The translations under genes were made by a program, and so were the position numbers. DNA of 64,000 nt from an uncultured Prochlorococcus sp. Lineage in GTDB: Bacteria > Cyanobacteriota > Cyanobacteriia > PCC-6307 > Cyanobiaceae. Below are positions 46,007-57,697 of this stretch, piece after piece. The stretch spans positions 1 to 64,000 of the forward strand of contig CACFBG010000006.1 in the NCBI GenBank assembly GCA_902564535.1, in the 5' to 3' direction. The notes under the pieces are model-generated. The model did no database searches. It was given only the letters and a program-made list of their open reading frames with translations, and had not been told where the DNA came from. The stretch's first letter is position 1, and each line of letters opens with the position of its first letter.

Positions 46007-46072
46007 GTGTCATGTGACACTGTGCCAGTGTATTTCTTATTAGTAACTATTACTGCTCCTACTTCAGTAGGA
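46007..46072. promoter_or_regulatory. cluster of three palindromes upstream of the GntR regulator
   Basis: Within 66 bp are GTGTCA-TG-TGACAC (46007-46020), the overlapping ACACTG-TGC-CAGTGT (46017-46031), and TCCTACT-TC-AGTAGGA (46057-46072), all perfect. They lie 65-130 bp upstream of the regulator's start codon in a 262-bp gap after infC. GntR proteins bind short palindromes as dimers, so these are plausible operators, and one overlap suggests two competing sites. No gene or RNA was seen in the rest of the gap. Confidence 0.45.
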
Positions 46073-46204
46073 ATATTAAAGAACTATGTTGAGGATAGTC
46101 TTCTCGAGTTTATTTATTGATTTAGGAAATAATCAATCTTTTATTATATAAATATTTGTTATTTATTGTTGCGGTTAGGTTTCAAGGCTTTTATTCATTC
46201 TTTT

Positions 46205-46846
46205 TTAATTATTGTTGGACGAATTAACTTTAGAAGGGGTCGTAATGGTTCGTATTGCTTTTTTAGGCGTTGAATCTTCGCTTTCTTTTTTGATTAAAGG
46301 AGTTTTTCTTGGTGTAAGGAACATAATCATGTTACGGCCTTCTCTTTTTGGGGCTTGTTGAACTTCCGCTTTTTCTTCAAGATCCTTTGCCATCCTTCTT
46401 AAAAGAGTTTCAGCAAGAGCAGTATGTTGAATTTCCCGACCTCTGAATATCACTGTGCATTTGACTTTGTCCCCAGCTTTGAGAAATCTAATTGCATGAC
46501 CTATTCGAACATCGTAATCATGTTGATCGATTTTGTACCTCATTTTGACTTCTTTTACTTCAGTTTGATGTGATTTTTTCTTAGCTTCTTTAGCTTTTTT
46601 TTCTTGTTCAAATTTAAACTTCCCATAATCCATAATCCTGCAAACAGGAGGATCAGCTTTTTCGCTTACTAGTACAAGATCAAGTTCTCGTTCTTTAGAA
46701 ATCTCGAGAGCTTCTTCTCTAGTAATTACTCCAAGTTGGGATCCATCTGAGTCGACTACCCTTAACCTTGGGTACTCAATTCTCTCATTGATGTTAGGAA
46801 GCTCCCTGACAGGAGCGCGGCGGTCAAAACGAGGACGTGGAGGCAT
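46205..46846 (-). CDS. infC: translation initiation factor IF-3
   Basis: IF-3 blocks premature 50S joining and proofreads the start codon. The 213-residue protein has the N-domain ([31 protein letters not shown]), the linker ([18 protein letters not shown]) and the C-domain ([31 protein letters not shown], then MIMFLTPRK). After the core there is a roughly 25-residue Ser/Thr/Lys-rich tail. It starts with ATG, not the AUU found in enteric infC, so the classical autoregulation by start codon is absent. miaA is upstream on the same strand with a 53-bp gap. Confidence 0.96.
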   Translation of the reverse strand: MPPRPRFDRRAPVRELPNINERIEYPRLRVVDSDGSQLGVITREEALEISKERELDLVLVSEKADPPVCRIMDYGKFKFEQEKKAKEAKKKSHQTEVKEVKMRYKIDQHDYDVRIGHAIRFLKAGDKVKCTVIFRGREIQHTALAETLLRRMAKDLEEKAEVQQAPKREGRNMIMFLTPRKTPLIKKESEDSTPKKAIRTITTPSKVNSSNNN

Positions 46847-46899
46847 TCAGTAAGTATGGGAAATATGCAGACAAAAACAAGGTCTTCGCTTTCTCTGCT

Positions 46900-47802
46900 T
46901 TATAAGCCTAAGCCTGACTTGATCAAAGATAGTGCTTCTCTTAGAGGTTCCTCATCTTTTAACCAAAAAGGATCATGTTGGTTTCGGAACCATGTCCTTT
47001 GCCTTTTGGCTAATTGTTGAGTTCTCATAGTAGTGATTGCAATGGCTTCCTCTTGATTTGAATTACCATTAATTACATCTATAGCTTCTTTATATCCGAT
47101 AGTTTGCAGCATTGGGAGATTGACTCCATATCGTTGAATAAGAACTTTGGTTTCATCAATTAATCCATTTTCATATAGGTTGATGGTTCTATTAATTATT
47201 CGTTGACGCAAATTGTGAGGATCTAATCCCAATTCTAAAATCCTCCATGGGGGTTTTTTGAATTTTTGCTGAGAACTGATTGGGTTACCTGTTGCATAAA
47301 TAACTTCAAGTGCTCTTTGTGTACGTATTTTGTCATTAGAGGAGATTTTGCTTGCCGCTATTGGATCTGCTGCTCCAAGAATTGAGTAAGAAGCTTCCTG
47401 CCCTAACTCTTCTAATTGTGTCCGTAATTGTTTTTGTGGAGGTACTGCTGGGGGTAATAATCCTTGTGTAATCGCTTTTATATACAAGCCACTTCCTCCA
47501 ACGAGAAAGGCTTTCCCTTTTGCAAGGATTGATTCTTCAATATTTTTTTTAGCAATTTTATGAAATTCGTGAAGAGTTATAGGTTGGTTAGGAAGCCGAA
47601 GATTTATGAGGAAATGAACAACCTTATTTAATTGATCTTCATTAGGTTTTGCTGTTCCTATATTCATTCCTTCATATACCTGACGAGAATCAATATTCTG
47701 GATTGCAACATCTAAGGTTTTGGCGAGTTCTATTCCTAGAGATGTTTTCCCGCTAGCAGTTGGTCCTAGCAAAACAATTACAAGGGGCTTGGAATAGTCC
47801 AT
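46900..47802 (-). CDS. miaA: tRNA dimethylallyltransferase
   Basis: MiaA isopentenylates A37 of tRNAs that read UNN codons. The 300-residue protein begins [20 protein letters not shown], the P-loop, and continues with [33 protein letters not shown] and the RRTxR-like region [29 protein letters not shown] and [11 protein letters not shown] are the family's C-terminal motifs. It reads away from gyrB across a 170-bp divergent gap and toward infC. Confidence 0.95.
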   Translation of the reverse strand: MDYSKPLVIVLLGPTASGKTSLGIELAKTLDVAIQNIDSRQVYEGMNIGTAKPNEDQLNKVVHFLINLRLPNQPITLHEFHKIAKKNIEESILAKGKAFLVGGSGLYIKAITQGLLPPAVPPQKQLRTQLEELGQEASYSILGAADPIAASKISSNDKIRTQRALEVIYATGNPISSQQKFKKPPWRILELGLDPHNLRQRIINRTINLYENGLIDETKVLIQRYGVNLPMLQTIGYKEAIDVINGNSNQEEAIAITTMRTQQLAKRQRTWFRNQHDPFWLKDEEPLREALSLIKSGLGL

Positions 47803-47918
47803 ATATGTTCCTTACAATAGATATTAAGAGTTTGAAGCAAGTCAAATTAAAACTCCTTTCAAGATTTATTGGCGAGCCTTTTGGATCCACTAGTGATAAA
47901 TTGAGTTTGTCAGGTTGA

Positions 47919-50290
<2,372 letters not shown>

Positions 50291-50299
50291 ATATTGACA

Positions 50300-50671
50300 A
50301 TGTTTAGTTGGCAAGATTTATCTCTTGTTTCTTTTGGCGCTATTCTTGGCACTTGGTTGAGGTTCTATCTCTTAAAACTCTTTCAATTGTTTTTTAAAAG
50401 AGAATTCTTGGGAACTTTTCTTGTGAATTTTTTGGCGACTTGTACTTTGTCTTTTATTATAACTTCTAAAGATATTGCATTAGAATTTAATAAAAGCTTT
50501 AATATATTTTTTCTGTTTGGCTTTTTAGGCAGTCTTAGTACTTTCTCAACATTTATTTTAGAAACATCTGAGGCTGTTATGAATAATTGTTGGAGAGAAG
50601 GTTTATTTATTATTTTCTTATCTGTATTGGCAACTTTTATCGCCGGATCAATTATCTTTCTTTTTAATTGA
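50300..50671 (+). CDS. crcB: CrcB fluoride channel, subunit 1
   Basis: CrcB/Fluc channels export fluoride as dual-topology dimers. The product is about 123 residues with four hydrophobic helices. FLGTFLVNFLATCTLSF corresponds to the GN/GTxxxN pore helix and FGFLGSLSTFSTFILET to the GxxGxxTTFSTF pore motif. TTG at 50294 is an alternative start two codons upstream. It is followed 13 bp later by a second, different crcB gene, so a heterodimeric channel is likely. Confidence 0.85.
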   Translation: MFSWQDLSLVSFGAILGTWLRFYLLKLFQLFFKREFLGTFLVNFLATCTLSFIITSKDIALEFNKSFNIFFLFGFLGSLSTFSTFILETSEAVMNNCWREGLFIIFLSVLATFIAGSIIFLFN

Positions 50672-50684
50672 TTAATCTTTAACT

Positions 50685-51038
50685 TTGAAATCAAATCTTT
50701 CTAATTTATCATTAATAGCAATGGGAGCAATCCCTGGTGCTTTGTTGCAACTCCATTTTCAAAATTATGTAATTGGTAATTTGCTAGGCTCTGCAATCTT
50801 AGGTTCGATTATTGGTTTAAAATTATCTAAAAGATTAAAGCTTATAATAGGATTTGGTTTCTGTGGATCTTTAACAACTTTTAGTGGATGGATGGTCCAA
50901 AGTCTGCAATATGCATCTCAAGGGTATTTCAGTAAAGCAATATTTACGATATTTGCTCTTATTATTCTAGGCTTATTATTTGCGTTTTTTGGATTTTATC
51001 TTGGAAGAAAAATTAGGCTTTTAATGCATTCTCAATAG
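50685..51038 (+). CDS. crcB: CrcB fluoride channel, subunit 2
   Basis: A 117-residue four-helix membrane protein. IGNLLGSAILGSIIGLKL is the conserved N/G pore helix, and GFGFCGSLTTFSGWMVQS is the Phe-box and Thr-containing motif. It is distinct in sequence from the first CrcB. Paired adjacent crcB genes are known to form heterodimers with opposite orientation. Start is a TTG. The last 26 bp overlap the convergent glutathione peroxidase gene. Confidence 0.85.
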   Translation: MKSNLSNLSLIAMGAIPGALLQLHFQNYVIGNLLGSAILGSIIGLKLSKRLKLIIGFGFCGSLTTFSGWMVQSLQYASQGYFSKAIFTIFALIILGLLFAFFGFYLGRKIRLLMHSQ

Positions 51039-51492
51039 ATTCTATTAATTCTGGATTATTAGGTTCAATTGCACTTTTAAATCGTTTTATTACTGTTCCA
51101 TCTTTTGATATGAGGAATTTTTCAAAATTCCATTCAACATCTCCAGATGGTTCGACTTTATTCAAAGTTGTATATGGTTCAGTAGTAGACCCTTTGGCGT
51201 GTACTTTTTCAAAGATCTGAAAATTTACATTAAAAGTTTTAGAGCAAAAGGCTTTGATTTCAGAAATTGAGCCTGGTTCTTGCTCTCCAAAATCATTGCA
51301 AGGAAAGGCTAAAACCAGAAAGCCTTTATTGCGATAATGGTTTTGGAGCTCTTGCAAACCTTCATATTGCTTTGTAAAACCACATTTGCTAGCAACATTT
51401 ACTATTAGAAGAACTTTCCCTTGAAAGTCACTAAGCTTCTTGTTAGTACCATTTTCTGTCTGTACTAGGACTTGGCTGATATTCACGCTCAT
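51013..51492 (-). CDS. glutathione peroxidase-like thiol peroxidase
   Basis: A 159-residue GPx family protein. NVASKCGFTKQYEGLQ holds the peroxidatic Cys37, FPCNDFGEQEPGS the conserved Cys65 and Gln71, FCSKTFNVNFQIF near residue 82 a further Cys, and VEWNFEKFLISKDG the active-site Trp. It uses Cys rather than selenocysteine, so thioredoxin is the likely reductant, as in plant and cyanobacterial relatives. The 62-bp gap to mgtE is divergent. Confidence 0.93.
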   Translation of the reverse strand: MSVNISQVLVQTENGTNKKLSDFQGKVLLIVNVASKCGFTKQYEGLQELQNHYRNKGFLVLAFPCNDFGEQEPGSISEIKAFCSKTFNVNFQIFEKVHAKGSTTEPYTTLNKVEPSGDVEWNFEKFLISKDGTVIKRFKSAIEPNNPELIESIENALKA

Positions 51493-51554
51493 TGATTTAA
51501 AGGTAGTAATAGATCAACATAGCCATAAGATAAACCTACCCTGGCTGCAGGTGT

Positions 51555-52979
51555 ATGAATGATGCCACGGGGGTGCCCATAACAACCTCTGCTGAAGTTA
51601 ATGGTCCTCAACTGGCTGATGTTGTAGTGCAGCAGCTAGAAGGAATGTTAGCGGCTGGGAATTATGACGGCGTAAAAACTTTGCTTGAGCCTGTTCAGCC
51701 TGTAGATATTGCCCAAGCTATTGGTAATTTGCCTTTAATTTTGCAAGCTTTAGCTTTCAGGCTATTGAACAAAAATGAAGCAATCGAGGTTTATGAATAT
51801 CTTGACCCATCCGTTCAGCAAAGTCTTTTAGACAGGCTCAGGTCAGGAGAGGTCCTTGAATTAGTAGAAGAAATGTCTCCAGATGATCGAGTCAGACTCT
51901 TTGATGAGTTGCCAGCGAAGGTCGTTAGACGCTTGTTAAGTGAACTAAGTCCTTCGGAGAGGAAGGTAACTGCTGAGTTATTGGGATATGAGCCTGAAAC
52001 TGCAGGCAGATTGATGACAACCGAGTTCATTGATCTCAAGGAATTTCATACTGCTGCAGAGGCTTTGTCAATTGTTAGAAGACAAGCCTCAGATAAGGAA
52101 ACTATTTATAGTCTTTATGTCACTGATAGAGAAAGACATCTGACAGGCATTCTTTCTTTAAGGGATCTTGTTACCGCCGAACCAGAGGATTTAATAGGCG
52201 ATGTAATGACTAGGGATGTTGTTCGAGTTAGTACAGTTACCGATCAAGAAGAGGTTGCTAGGGCTATACAGCGTTATGACTTTCTTGCATTGCCAGTTGT
52301 AGATCGAGAACAAAGATTAGTTGGCATAGTTACTGTTGATGATGTGATTGATGTTATTGAGCAGGAAGCTACTAGGGATATTTATGCAGCTGGTGCGGTT
52401 CAGGCAGGAGATGAAGATGATTATTTTCAAAGTAATTTATTTGTCGTAGCAAGACGCCGGGTTGTGTGGCTAGCTGTTTTGGTAGTTGCTAATGGATTAA
52501 CTACGCAAGTAATTGCAATGAATGGCGAAGTACTTAGGCAAGTGGTTCTTTTAGCTGCTTTTATCCCTTTACTAATAGGAACAGGAGGTAACGTCGGAGC
52601 TCAAAGTTCCACGGTTGTTATTAGAGGTTTAAGTACTCAGAGGATTCAAGCTCTGGGGTCTTTTAAAGCTATTTTTCGAGAAGCAATTGCAGGCGCACTT
52701 TTAGGTTTGCTGATGCTAATCATTGTTGTTCCATTTGCATGGTGGAGAGGGGAAGGACCATTAGTAGGAGCAGCAGTCGGTATAAGTCTTTTTGCAATTA
52801 CTACTTTGGCTGCTACGGCAGGAGCGGCTCTTCCGTTGATGTTTGATCGCATGGGACTAGATCCAGCATTAATGTCAGCGCCTTTTATTACCACTGCAAC
52901 TGACGTGGCTGGGGTTTTAATTTATCTGAGAACAGCTTCTTGGCTTTTAGCCAAGATAGGCGCAGCAAACCTGTCTTGA
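51555..52979 (+). CDS. mgtE: magnesium transporter MgtE
   Basis: A 474-residue Mg2+ channel. The N-domain runs to about residue 150 (EMSPDDRVRLFDELPAKVVRRLLSEL, then LLGYEPETAGRLMTTEFI), and a CBS pair covers about 160-285 (IYSLYVTDRERHLTGILSLRDL and FLALPVVDREQRLVGIVTVDDV). Five C-terminal membrane helices follow. RRVVWLAVLVVANGLT and IPLLIGTGGNVGAQSSTVVIRGL contain the family's pore region. The CBS domains sense cytosolic Mg2+. The gene stands alone between divergent gpx and the sigma factor. Confidence 0.95.
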   Translation: MNDATGVPITTSAEVNGPQLADVVVQQLEGMLAAGNYDGVKTLLEPVQPVDIAQAIGNLPLILQALAFRLLNKNEAIEVYEYLDPSVQQSLLDRLRSGEVLELVEEMSPDDRVRLFDELPAKVVRRLLSELSPSERKVTAELLGYEPETAGRLMTTEFIDLKEFHTAAEALSIVRRQASDKETIYSLYVTDRERHLTGILSLRDLVTAEPEDLIGDVMTRDVVRVSTVTDQEEVARAIQRYDFLALPVVDREQRLVGIVTVDDVIDVIEQEATRDIYAAGAVQAGDEDDYFQSNLFVVARRRVVWLAVLVVANGLTTQVIAMNGEVLRQVVLLAAFIPLLIGTGGNVGAQSSTVVIRGLSTQRIQALGSFKAIFREAIAGALLGLLMLIIVVPFAWWRGEGPLVGAAVGISLFAITTLAATAGAALPLMFDRMGLDPALMSAPFITTATDVAGVLIYLRTASWLLAKIGAANLS

Positions 52980-53086
52980 TAGGTATTTATACTCATTTTT
53001 TTGGGAATTTACGCTTTTCGACGCTTCTTAACACTTCTTCGTAGTACGCTTAACAAAACTCAATAAAGACCTTTAGGTGCTTACCT

Positions 53087-54079
53087 GTGTCTTCTCAAAC
53101 GTCTGAATTACAAATTGAAAAATCTCACAAAAGTAATGCAGAAATTGATTTAGTGCGTTCTTATTTAAGAGATATTGGACGAGTGGCTTTGCTCACTCAT
53201 GAACAAGAAATCACTTTGGGGCGACAGGTTCAGGAATTGAATGCTTTGGAGTCTCTTCAAGAAGAACTCGAATTGAAGCTTGGAGAAAAGCCAAATCTTT
53301 CAACTTTGGCTAAGGCTGCAGGATTCTCTGAGGTTCAGGTTAAAAAGAAATTTAGAAGTGGCCAACGAGCAAAAGAGCGAATGGTTGCTGCCAATTTGCG
53401 TTTAGTTGTAAGTGTTGCCAAGAAATATACAAAAAGGAATTTGGAATTATTGGATTTAATTCAAGAAGGGACAATAGGTTTGGTTAGGGGGGTTGAGAAA
53501 TTTGACCCTGCTCGTGGATATAAGTTTTCTACTTATGCGTATTGGTGGATTCGTCAAGGAATAACAAGAGCTATAGCAGAAAAGAGTCGCACCATTAGAT
53601 TGCCAATTCATATAACAGAGATGTTGAACAAGTTAAAAAAGGGGCAGAGACAGTTAAGTCAAGAATTATCTAGAACACCTACTATTTCCGAATTAGCAGA
53701 GTTTGTTGATTTACCAGAGGATGCAGTCAAGGAGGTGATGTGTAGTGCACGCCAACCTATGAGTTTGCAAATGAAAGTTGGTGATGGAGAAGATACTGCA
53801 TTAATGGATTTACTTCCAGGCAATTTGCCATTACCAAGTGAGCAAATTGAAGATGATTGTATGAAGGGTGATTTAAATACAATGCTTGAACAATTGCCCG
53901 AAAGACAAGCAACTGTTTTGCGATTGAGGTATGGGATGAATGGAGATGATCCTATGACTCTTACTGGGATAGGTCGAGTTTTAGGGATTAGTCGAGATAG
54001 AGTTAGAAATCTAGAAAGAGATGGATTAAGAGGTCTTAGACGTCTTGGTGATACTGTTGAAGCTTATTTAGCTGCTTGA
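53087..54079 (+). CDS. group 2 RNA polymerase sigma factor
   Basis: A 330-residue sigma70-family protein. Region 1.2 (DLVRSYLRDIGRVALLTHEQE) is present without a long region 1.1, region 2 has ANLRLVVSVAKKYTKRNLEL, QEGTIGLVRGVEKFDPARGY and FSTYAYWWIRQGITRAI, and region 4 has LPERQATVLRLRYGMN and GISRDRVRNLERDGLRGL. The short N-terminus and good -10 recognition residues mark a cyanobacterial group 2 (SigB/C/D-like) factor rather than the primary one. Start is GTG. Its 3' end overlaps the hydrolase by 16 bp. Confidence 0.93.
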   Translation: MSSQTSELQIEKSHKSNAEIDLVRSYLRDIGRVALLTHEQEITLGRQVQELNALESLQEELELKLGEKPNLSTLAKAAGFSEVQVKKKFRSGQRAKERMVAANLRLVVSVAKKYTKRNLELLDLIQEGTIGLVRGVEKFDPARGYKFSTYAYWWIRQGITRAIAEKSRTIRLPIHITEMLNKLKKGQRQLSQELSRTPTISELAEFVDLPEDAVKEVMCSARQPMSLQMKVGDGEDTALMDLLPGNLPLPSEQIEDDCMKGDLNTMLEQLPERQATVLRLRYGMNGDDPMTLTGIGRVLGISRDRVRNLERDGLRGLRRLGDTVEAYLAA

Positions 54080-54981
54080 ATAATTTTCAATAGCAAACTA
54101 TTAACTTTTTCTGGATTTTCATCATGAGGACAATGTCCTGCTCCATGAACAACTTCTAAGGAACGAATACATTCTATATTTTGAATCCATTTTTTTGCTT
54201 CATCGATAGGTTCCCAAGGGTCTTTATCACCCCAAATCATGTCAACCGTTATTGTCATATTTTCCATTAGAAGAGGAGCTAAATGATCATCAAAAAGATT
54301 TATAAAACCTCTAAAGGCTTCTGAAGCATTTTCCCTTTCACTTGGCTTATGTAATAGTTTAATTAGTTCTTCATTAATATTATTACCACTTGGATAAGCT
54401 TGTTCTAAAATGCTTTTGATCACTTTAGGATTGGCAGCATTTTTAAATAGAAGACTACTTAACCACCTTTGCTTAACTATTGTTTTAAGAAAAGGTCTAA
54501 TGTATTTCATGAAAGATGATTGTTCATCCAATCTTTTGTCATCCATTGCACGTTGAGCGCAGTCAATAAGAACTATCCCAGTACAATTATTTTGAAGTAT
54601 TTGTGCTGCACGAAGAGCAACTACACCTCCTATAGAATTGCCAACTAATAGTACAGGTTTTTGAATTATGTTTAAGCAGAAATCAGCTATTTGCTCTCCC
54701 CATGTATCAAAGCAATAGATAAATCCATCAACATTAATATCCTCTCCTCTTAGCTTTGAATAAGGTTGACTACTCTCTCCAAATCCAATTAGATCAATTG
54801 CATAACAAGGATTTATATCAGATAAAACTCTTTGATTATTGCGCCAGTGTTCTTTACAACCTCCAAAACCATGTATTAGTAAAGTGGCAATTTTGGATTC
54901 CATTCCTTTATCTTCTAGTGTCCATGCAACTTCCATATTCTTCCATTTCCAGATATTTATAGTTTGTTTTTGAGAAGCCAA
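54064..54981 (-). CDS. alpha/beta hydrolase
   Basis: A 305-residue alpha/beta-hydrolase fold protein. LLIHGFGGCKEHWRNN is the oxyanion HG region, LVGNSIGGVVALRAA holds the nucleophile serine, IWGDKDPWEP the acid and HGAGHCPHDENP the catalytic histidine. All three members of the triad are in order. A cap domain occupies about residues 150-230. Relatives in cyanobacteria are often annotated as epoxide hydrolase-like or chlorophyll-ester-related, but nothing here fixes the substrate. It converges on the sigma gene with a 16-bp overlap. Confidence 0.88.
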   Translation of the reverse strand: MASQKQTINIWKWKNMEVAWTLEDKGMESKIATLLIHGFGGCKEHWRNNQRVLSDINPCYAIDLIGFGESSQPYSKLRGEDINVDGFIYCFDTWGEQIADFCLNIIQKPVLLVGNSIGGVVALRAAQILQNNCTGIVLIDCAQRAMDDKRLDEQSSFMKYIRPFLKTIVKQRWLSSLLFKNAANPKVIKSILEQAYPSGNNINEELIKLLHKPSERENASEAFRGFINLFDDHLAPLLMENMTITVDMIWGDKDPWEPIDEAKKWIQNIECIRSLEVVHGAGHCPHDENPEKVNSLLLKIIQAAK

Positions 54982-55091
54982 TCGTTTTATTTTCAGATAA
55001 AATTAGTATATTAAATTTTTGAAGAATTAGTCTTCGATTTATTCATCATAAACTTAGCTACATTATTTTATCAATTTTTTTAAATTAAAAT

Positions 55092-56132
55092 TTATTGAAG
55101 ATAATCAAAAACTTTTTTTATGGGTTCAATCCATGAGAAATATTTCTCTTGTTGTATAGTAATCAAATTATTATGATAACAACTATCTTTTTTATTCAAT
55201 TCAAGCCATCTTTCATCTGGAGAGAATGGTAATAGAACGAAAGCTTTCTTGCCAAGAGAAGCACAAAGATGTGCCAAAGCTGTGTCAATTGTTATGACTT
55301 CACTTGTTTTTACTAAATCAATCAAATCCTTTAATTTTCCTTTATCTGGTCTATACAAATCAATGCCAATATTGGTTAATGATTGGGATTCATTATCATT
55401 CCAATTTGATATATCAATGATTTTTTTATTAGATTTAAAACTTAGCCATCTATACATTTCTAATACATTTTGAAAAGCAACAGATCTAACATGACAGGAG
55501 AATTTATCTGTACCAATTGCCGCTTTCCAGCAAAAAAGATAGGAATCTAAATTTCTATTAATACGGGGAAGTGAAATCCATGAATCAAAGTTGAAATTAG
55601 GCTCATTATCATTAAGCCAGTAGCGAAAAGCGCTATAATTAATCCCTTTTGTACTGCTTATTTTTATATTTTTCTTCAATAAAATTATATCTTTTAGGAT
55701 GTCAAGATACTTTTGGGAAAGATCAATTTCTAATAATATATCTTTCCTTTTCGTGAAATTACTTAATAGAGAAATTGCTTCCAAATGATCACCTAGACCA
55801 CCATTTAATGCAACTTGTAAACGTCTAGTTTTTAAACAATTTGTTATTTCATCATTAATAATCTTATGCCAATAAGAATGATAGAGATATTTGTGTGGGT
55901 TATTTTCTTGGAACTTACGAGCTATTCGAAATCTTAAACTACCTTGTAATGCGTTTTCTATATTCGCTGACGAATCTAATAATTCAATTATTAGATTCGT
56001 CAGGCCCACATTTAAAGCTTGGTGCCCATTTGAGAAGTTTAGTCCGTATTTCTTTAGATTTATTTTCACCCAATCACGTACAAAATTAATATCATTAGTG
56101 TAGAGCTGCCAATCATTAGAATTGATTTTCAT
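55092..56132 (-). CDS. GT9-like glycosyltransferase domain protein without clear TPRs
   Basis: A 346-residue relative of the C-terminal domains at 1303-2502 and 16700-18484. QVALNGGLGDHLEAISLLSNF corresponds to their SEQGLGD block, and VITIDTALAHLCASLGKKAFVLL to their TTDS-x-AHLAGAMG block, with FSPDERWLEL near the end. The N-terminal 110 residues are helical but show no TPR consensus. It lies in a small accessory patch beside a sulfotransferase gene. Sugar transfer is inferred from the family. Confidence 0.65.
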   Translation of the reverse strand: MKINSNDWQLYTNDINFVRDWVKINLKKYGLNFSNGHQALNVGLTNLIIELLDSSANIENALQGSLRFRIARKFQENNPHKYLYHSYWHKIINDEITNCLKTRRLQVALNGGLGDHLEAISLLSNFTKRKDILLEIDLSQKYLDILKDIILLKKNIKISSTKGINYSAFRYWLNDNEPNFNFDSWISLPRINRNLDSYLFCWKAAIGTDKFSCHVRSVAFQNVLEMYRWLSFKSNKKIIDISNWNDNESQSLTNIGIDLYRPDKGKLKDLIDLVKTSEVITIDTALAHLCASLGKKAFVLLPFSPDERWLELNKKDSCYHNNLITIQQEKYFSWIEPIKKVFDYLQ

Positions 56133-56228
56133 AAAAGTATTCTACTGCATCTGCTATTATAAAATATTATATAACATTGATCTTTGTAATGTAGTTATGA
56201 AATAGTTAGATTGTAAAGATAAAACAGA

Positions 56229-56867
56229 CTAATTATATTTAAATCTTATAAAGTCTTCTTCATATATTTTATAAATTATATCTTGACTTCTATTGCTTAG
56301 AAAGATTTCTTGATCCTTTGGCGGCAATTCATTATCTTCCTTTTTTGGAATTGTTGTATTGTTGCTTTGCCCTAATAAATTTAGATCTAAATAATTTTTG
56401 ATGAGCTGCATTCCTTCTTTTTCAATTTGAAAAATAGAATATGCCTGATCAGGGTATAAGAAGGATGATTGACTTAAGAAGTGATTATCTAGCCAACCTA
56501 TTGATTGATATTTTAGAACAAGAATTTCCTGTATGAATGTATCAATAGATACTGCATTGTTGATTTTATTCTCTCGAAACTTTTGGTGCTTATAGGCACT
56601 AATTACTCTTTCAAAAGGGTTTCTAGTTATAGTGAAATATAGGTCGAAGAATGTTTTTGGAAATAATCTTGATAATGATTGGCCATCTATATGCTGTGGT
56701 GAACTAATATTCCATGTTTTTTTGTTCGGTTTTAAATAATAAAAGTCATCATGAAATCCTATATGTACATTTTTAAATGATGACAAATATTGAAGGATTG
56801 CAGTCCCAGCACATTTTGGAATATGAGCGAAATGCATAAGCTTTCCATTGCATTTAATAATCGCCAT
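56229..56867 (-). CDS. sulfotransferase of the HIPKCAGT (heparan 2-O / carbohydrate) family
   Basis: A 212-residue protein. FAHIPKCAGTAILQYL at 13-28 is the PAPS-binding loop of carbohydrate sulfotransferases, and YFTITRNPFERVISAYKHQKF near residue 100 is the 3'-phosphate site. It differs in family from the sulfotransferases at 27235 and 28064. The protein ends at NRSQDIIYKIYEEDFIRFKY, a helix typical of the family's C-terminus. The gene is upstream of the GT9-like gene on the minus strand and is followed, across a 611-bp gap, by the tandem 225-residue genes. Confidence 0.82.
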   Translation of the reverse strand: MAIIKCNGKLMHFAHIPKCAGTAILQYLSSFKNVHIGFHDDFYYLKPNKKTWNISSPQHIDGQSLSRLFPKTFFDLYFTITRNPFERVISAYKHQKFRENKINNAVSIDTFIQEILVLKYQSIGWLDNHFLSQSSFLYPDQAYSIFQIEKEGMQLIKNYLDLNLLGQSNNTTIPKKEDNELPPKDQEIFLSNRSQDIIYKIYEEDFIRFKYN

Positions 56868-57478
56868 TTTGCCTATTCTGTCTTTTATACTTAATTGTGG
56901 CTTAAATTAGACTATATTTTGTAAGATTTAATCTATAAGATGTAAAATTTAATGCAATAAATTTTTGTTTTGGTTCCAGTAAGAATTTATAAAATAAAAG
57001 TCTGAATTTATTATGCTTCACGAAATTAATTATAATTTAATTAAAAAAGTCAGAGTTTTGATCGAATTTATTTATGTTAAAAACTTTGTCTTGATTTAAT
57101 TCTTCCAATCTTTGATACTTCTTTTTTAAACTAGGCATGCCTTCATCTGATTCTTCCTGAAACCAACACCTTCAAATTACTAAATGATTATTCAACTAGA
57201 TTGGCGATAATACAATTAATTTGATCCTAAGTTAATATGAATAACTGTCAAACTTTCTTTTTTTATTGATAAAGTCTTTATATAAATCTTTTGTACCTTT
57301 TCATAATTTATTAATCAAGATATTAATTATGAAATTATCGATGAAAATAGATTTCTTAGACTTTTAAATATTATTAAGATAATGTCAATATATTTAAATA
57401 ATTTGATTACTTTAGACTGATATATTTTAGTTTTTGGTATTTTACTTCTATGCACATTTGAAGCTTTTCTATTAGCTA
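56868..57478. other. 611-bp AT-rich gap without a convincing gene
   Basis: This is the only stretch over 300 bp without a supported gene. It is very AT-rich with many short A/T runs. No tRNA, terminator or clear promoter was seen. On the minus strand 57037-57138 is a 33-codon frame (MPSLKKKYQRLEELNQDK...), open upstream as a protein-like stretch WFQEESDEG before a TGA near 57172. That may be the tail of a decayed gene. The rest may hold divergent promoters for the genes at 56867 and 57479. Confidence 0.5.
57037..57138 (-). pseudogene. possible remnant of a protein C-terminus
   Basis: A 33-codon frame from ATG to TAA encodes MPSLKKKYQRLEELNQD and a further N/F-rich tail. The residues just upstream in frame (WFQEESDEG) also look protein-like before a TGA. 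Short size and AT-rich surroundings mean chance is possible. It matches no protein I recognise. A decayed gene or a small real peptide would both fit. Confidence 0.2.
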
Positions 57479-57697
57479 ATGGCAAGAATGCATTTTGTGA
57501 CAGCACACTTTGGTGGAGAGATACCATGGTTTCATCAATTACAATCGGAAAAGCATCAAATCTCGTTTAATTATTATCATGATGGAAATTTCCCATCTCG
57601 CCACCTTTCTATGCATCCCAGGCTAAAAGCTAAAATTCCAAAGATGCTTGAATGGAAATACGTTGATTCAGATTGGTATGTATGGATGGATTCTTCT
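57479..57697 (+). repeat. direct repeat, copy 1 (5' part of tandem paralogues)
   Basis: The first 219 bp of the gene are nearly identical to 58265-58483, with scattered substitutions, ending at the shared ATGGATTCTTCT. Beyond this point the two genes diverge abruptly. The other copy is listed separately. This pattern indicates duplication followed by partial gene conversion or segmental replacement. Confidence 0.75.

Noticed and set aside
57327-57527. 66-codon minus-strand frame across the start of the 57479 gene
   Set aside because: It overlaps the N-terminus of a well-supported paralogue and has an AT-driven composition with no conserved features.
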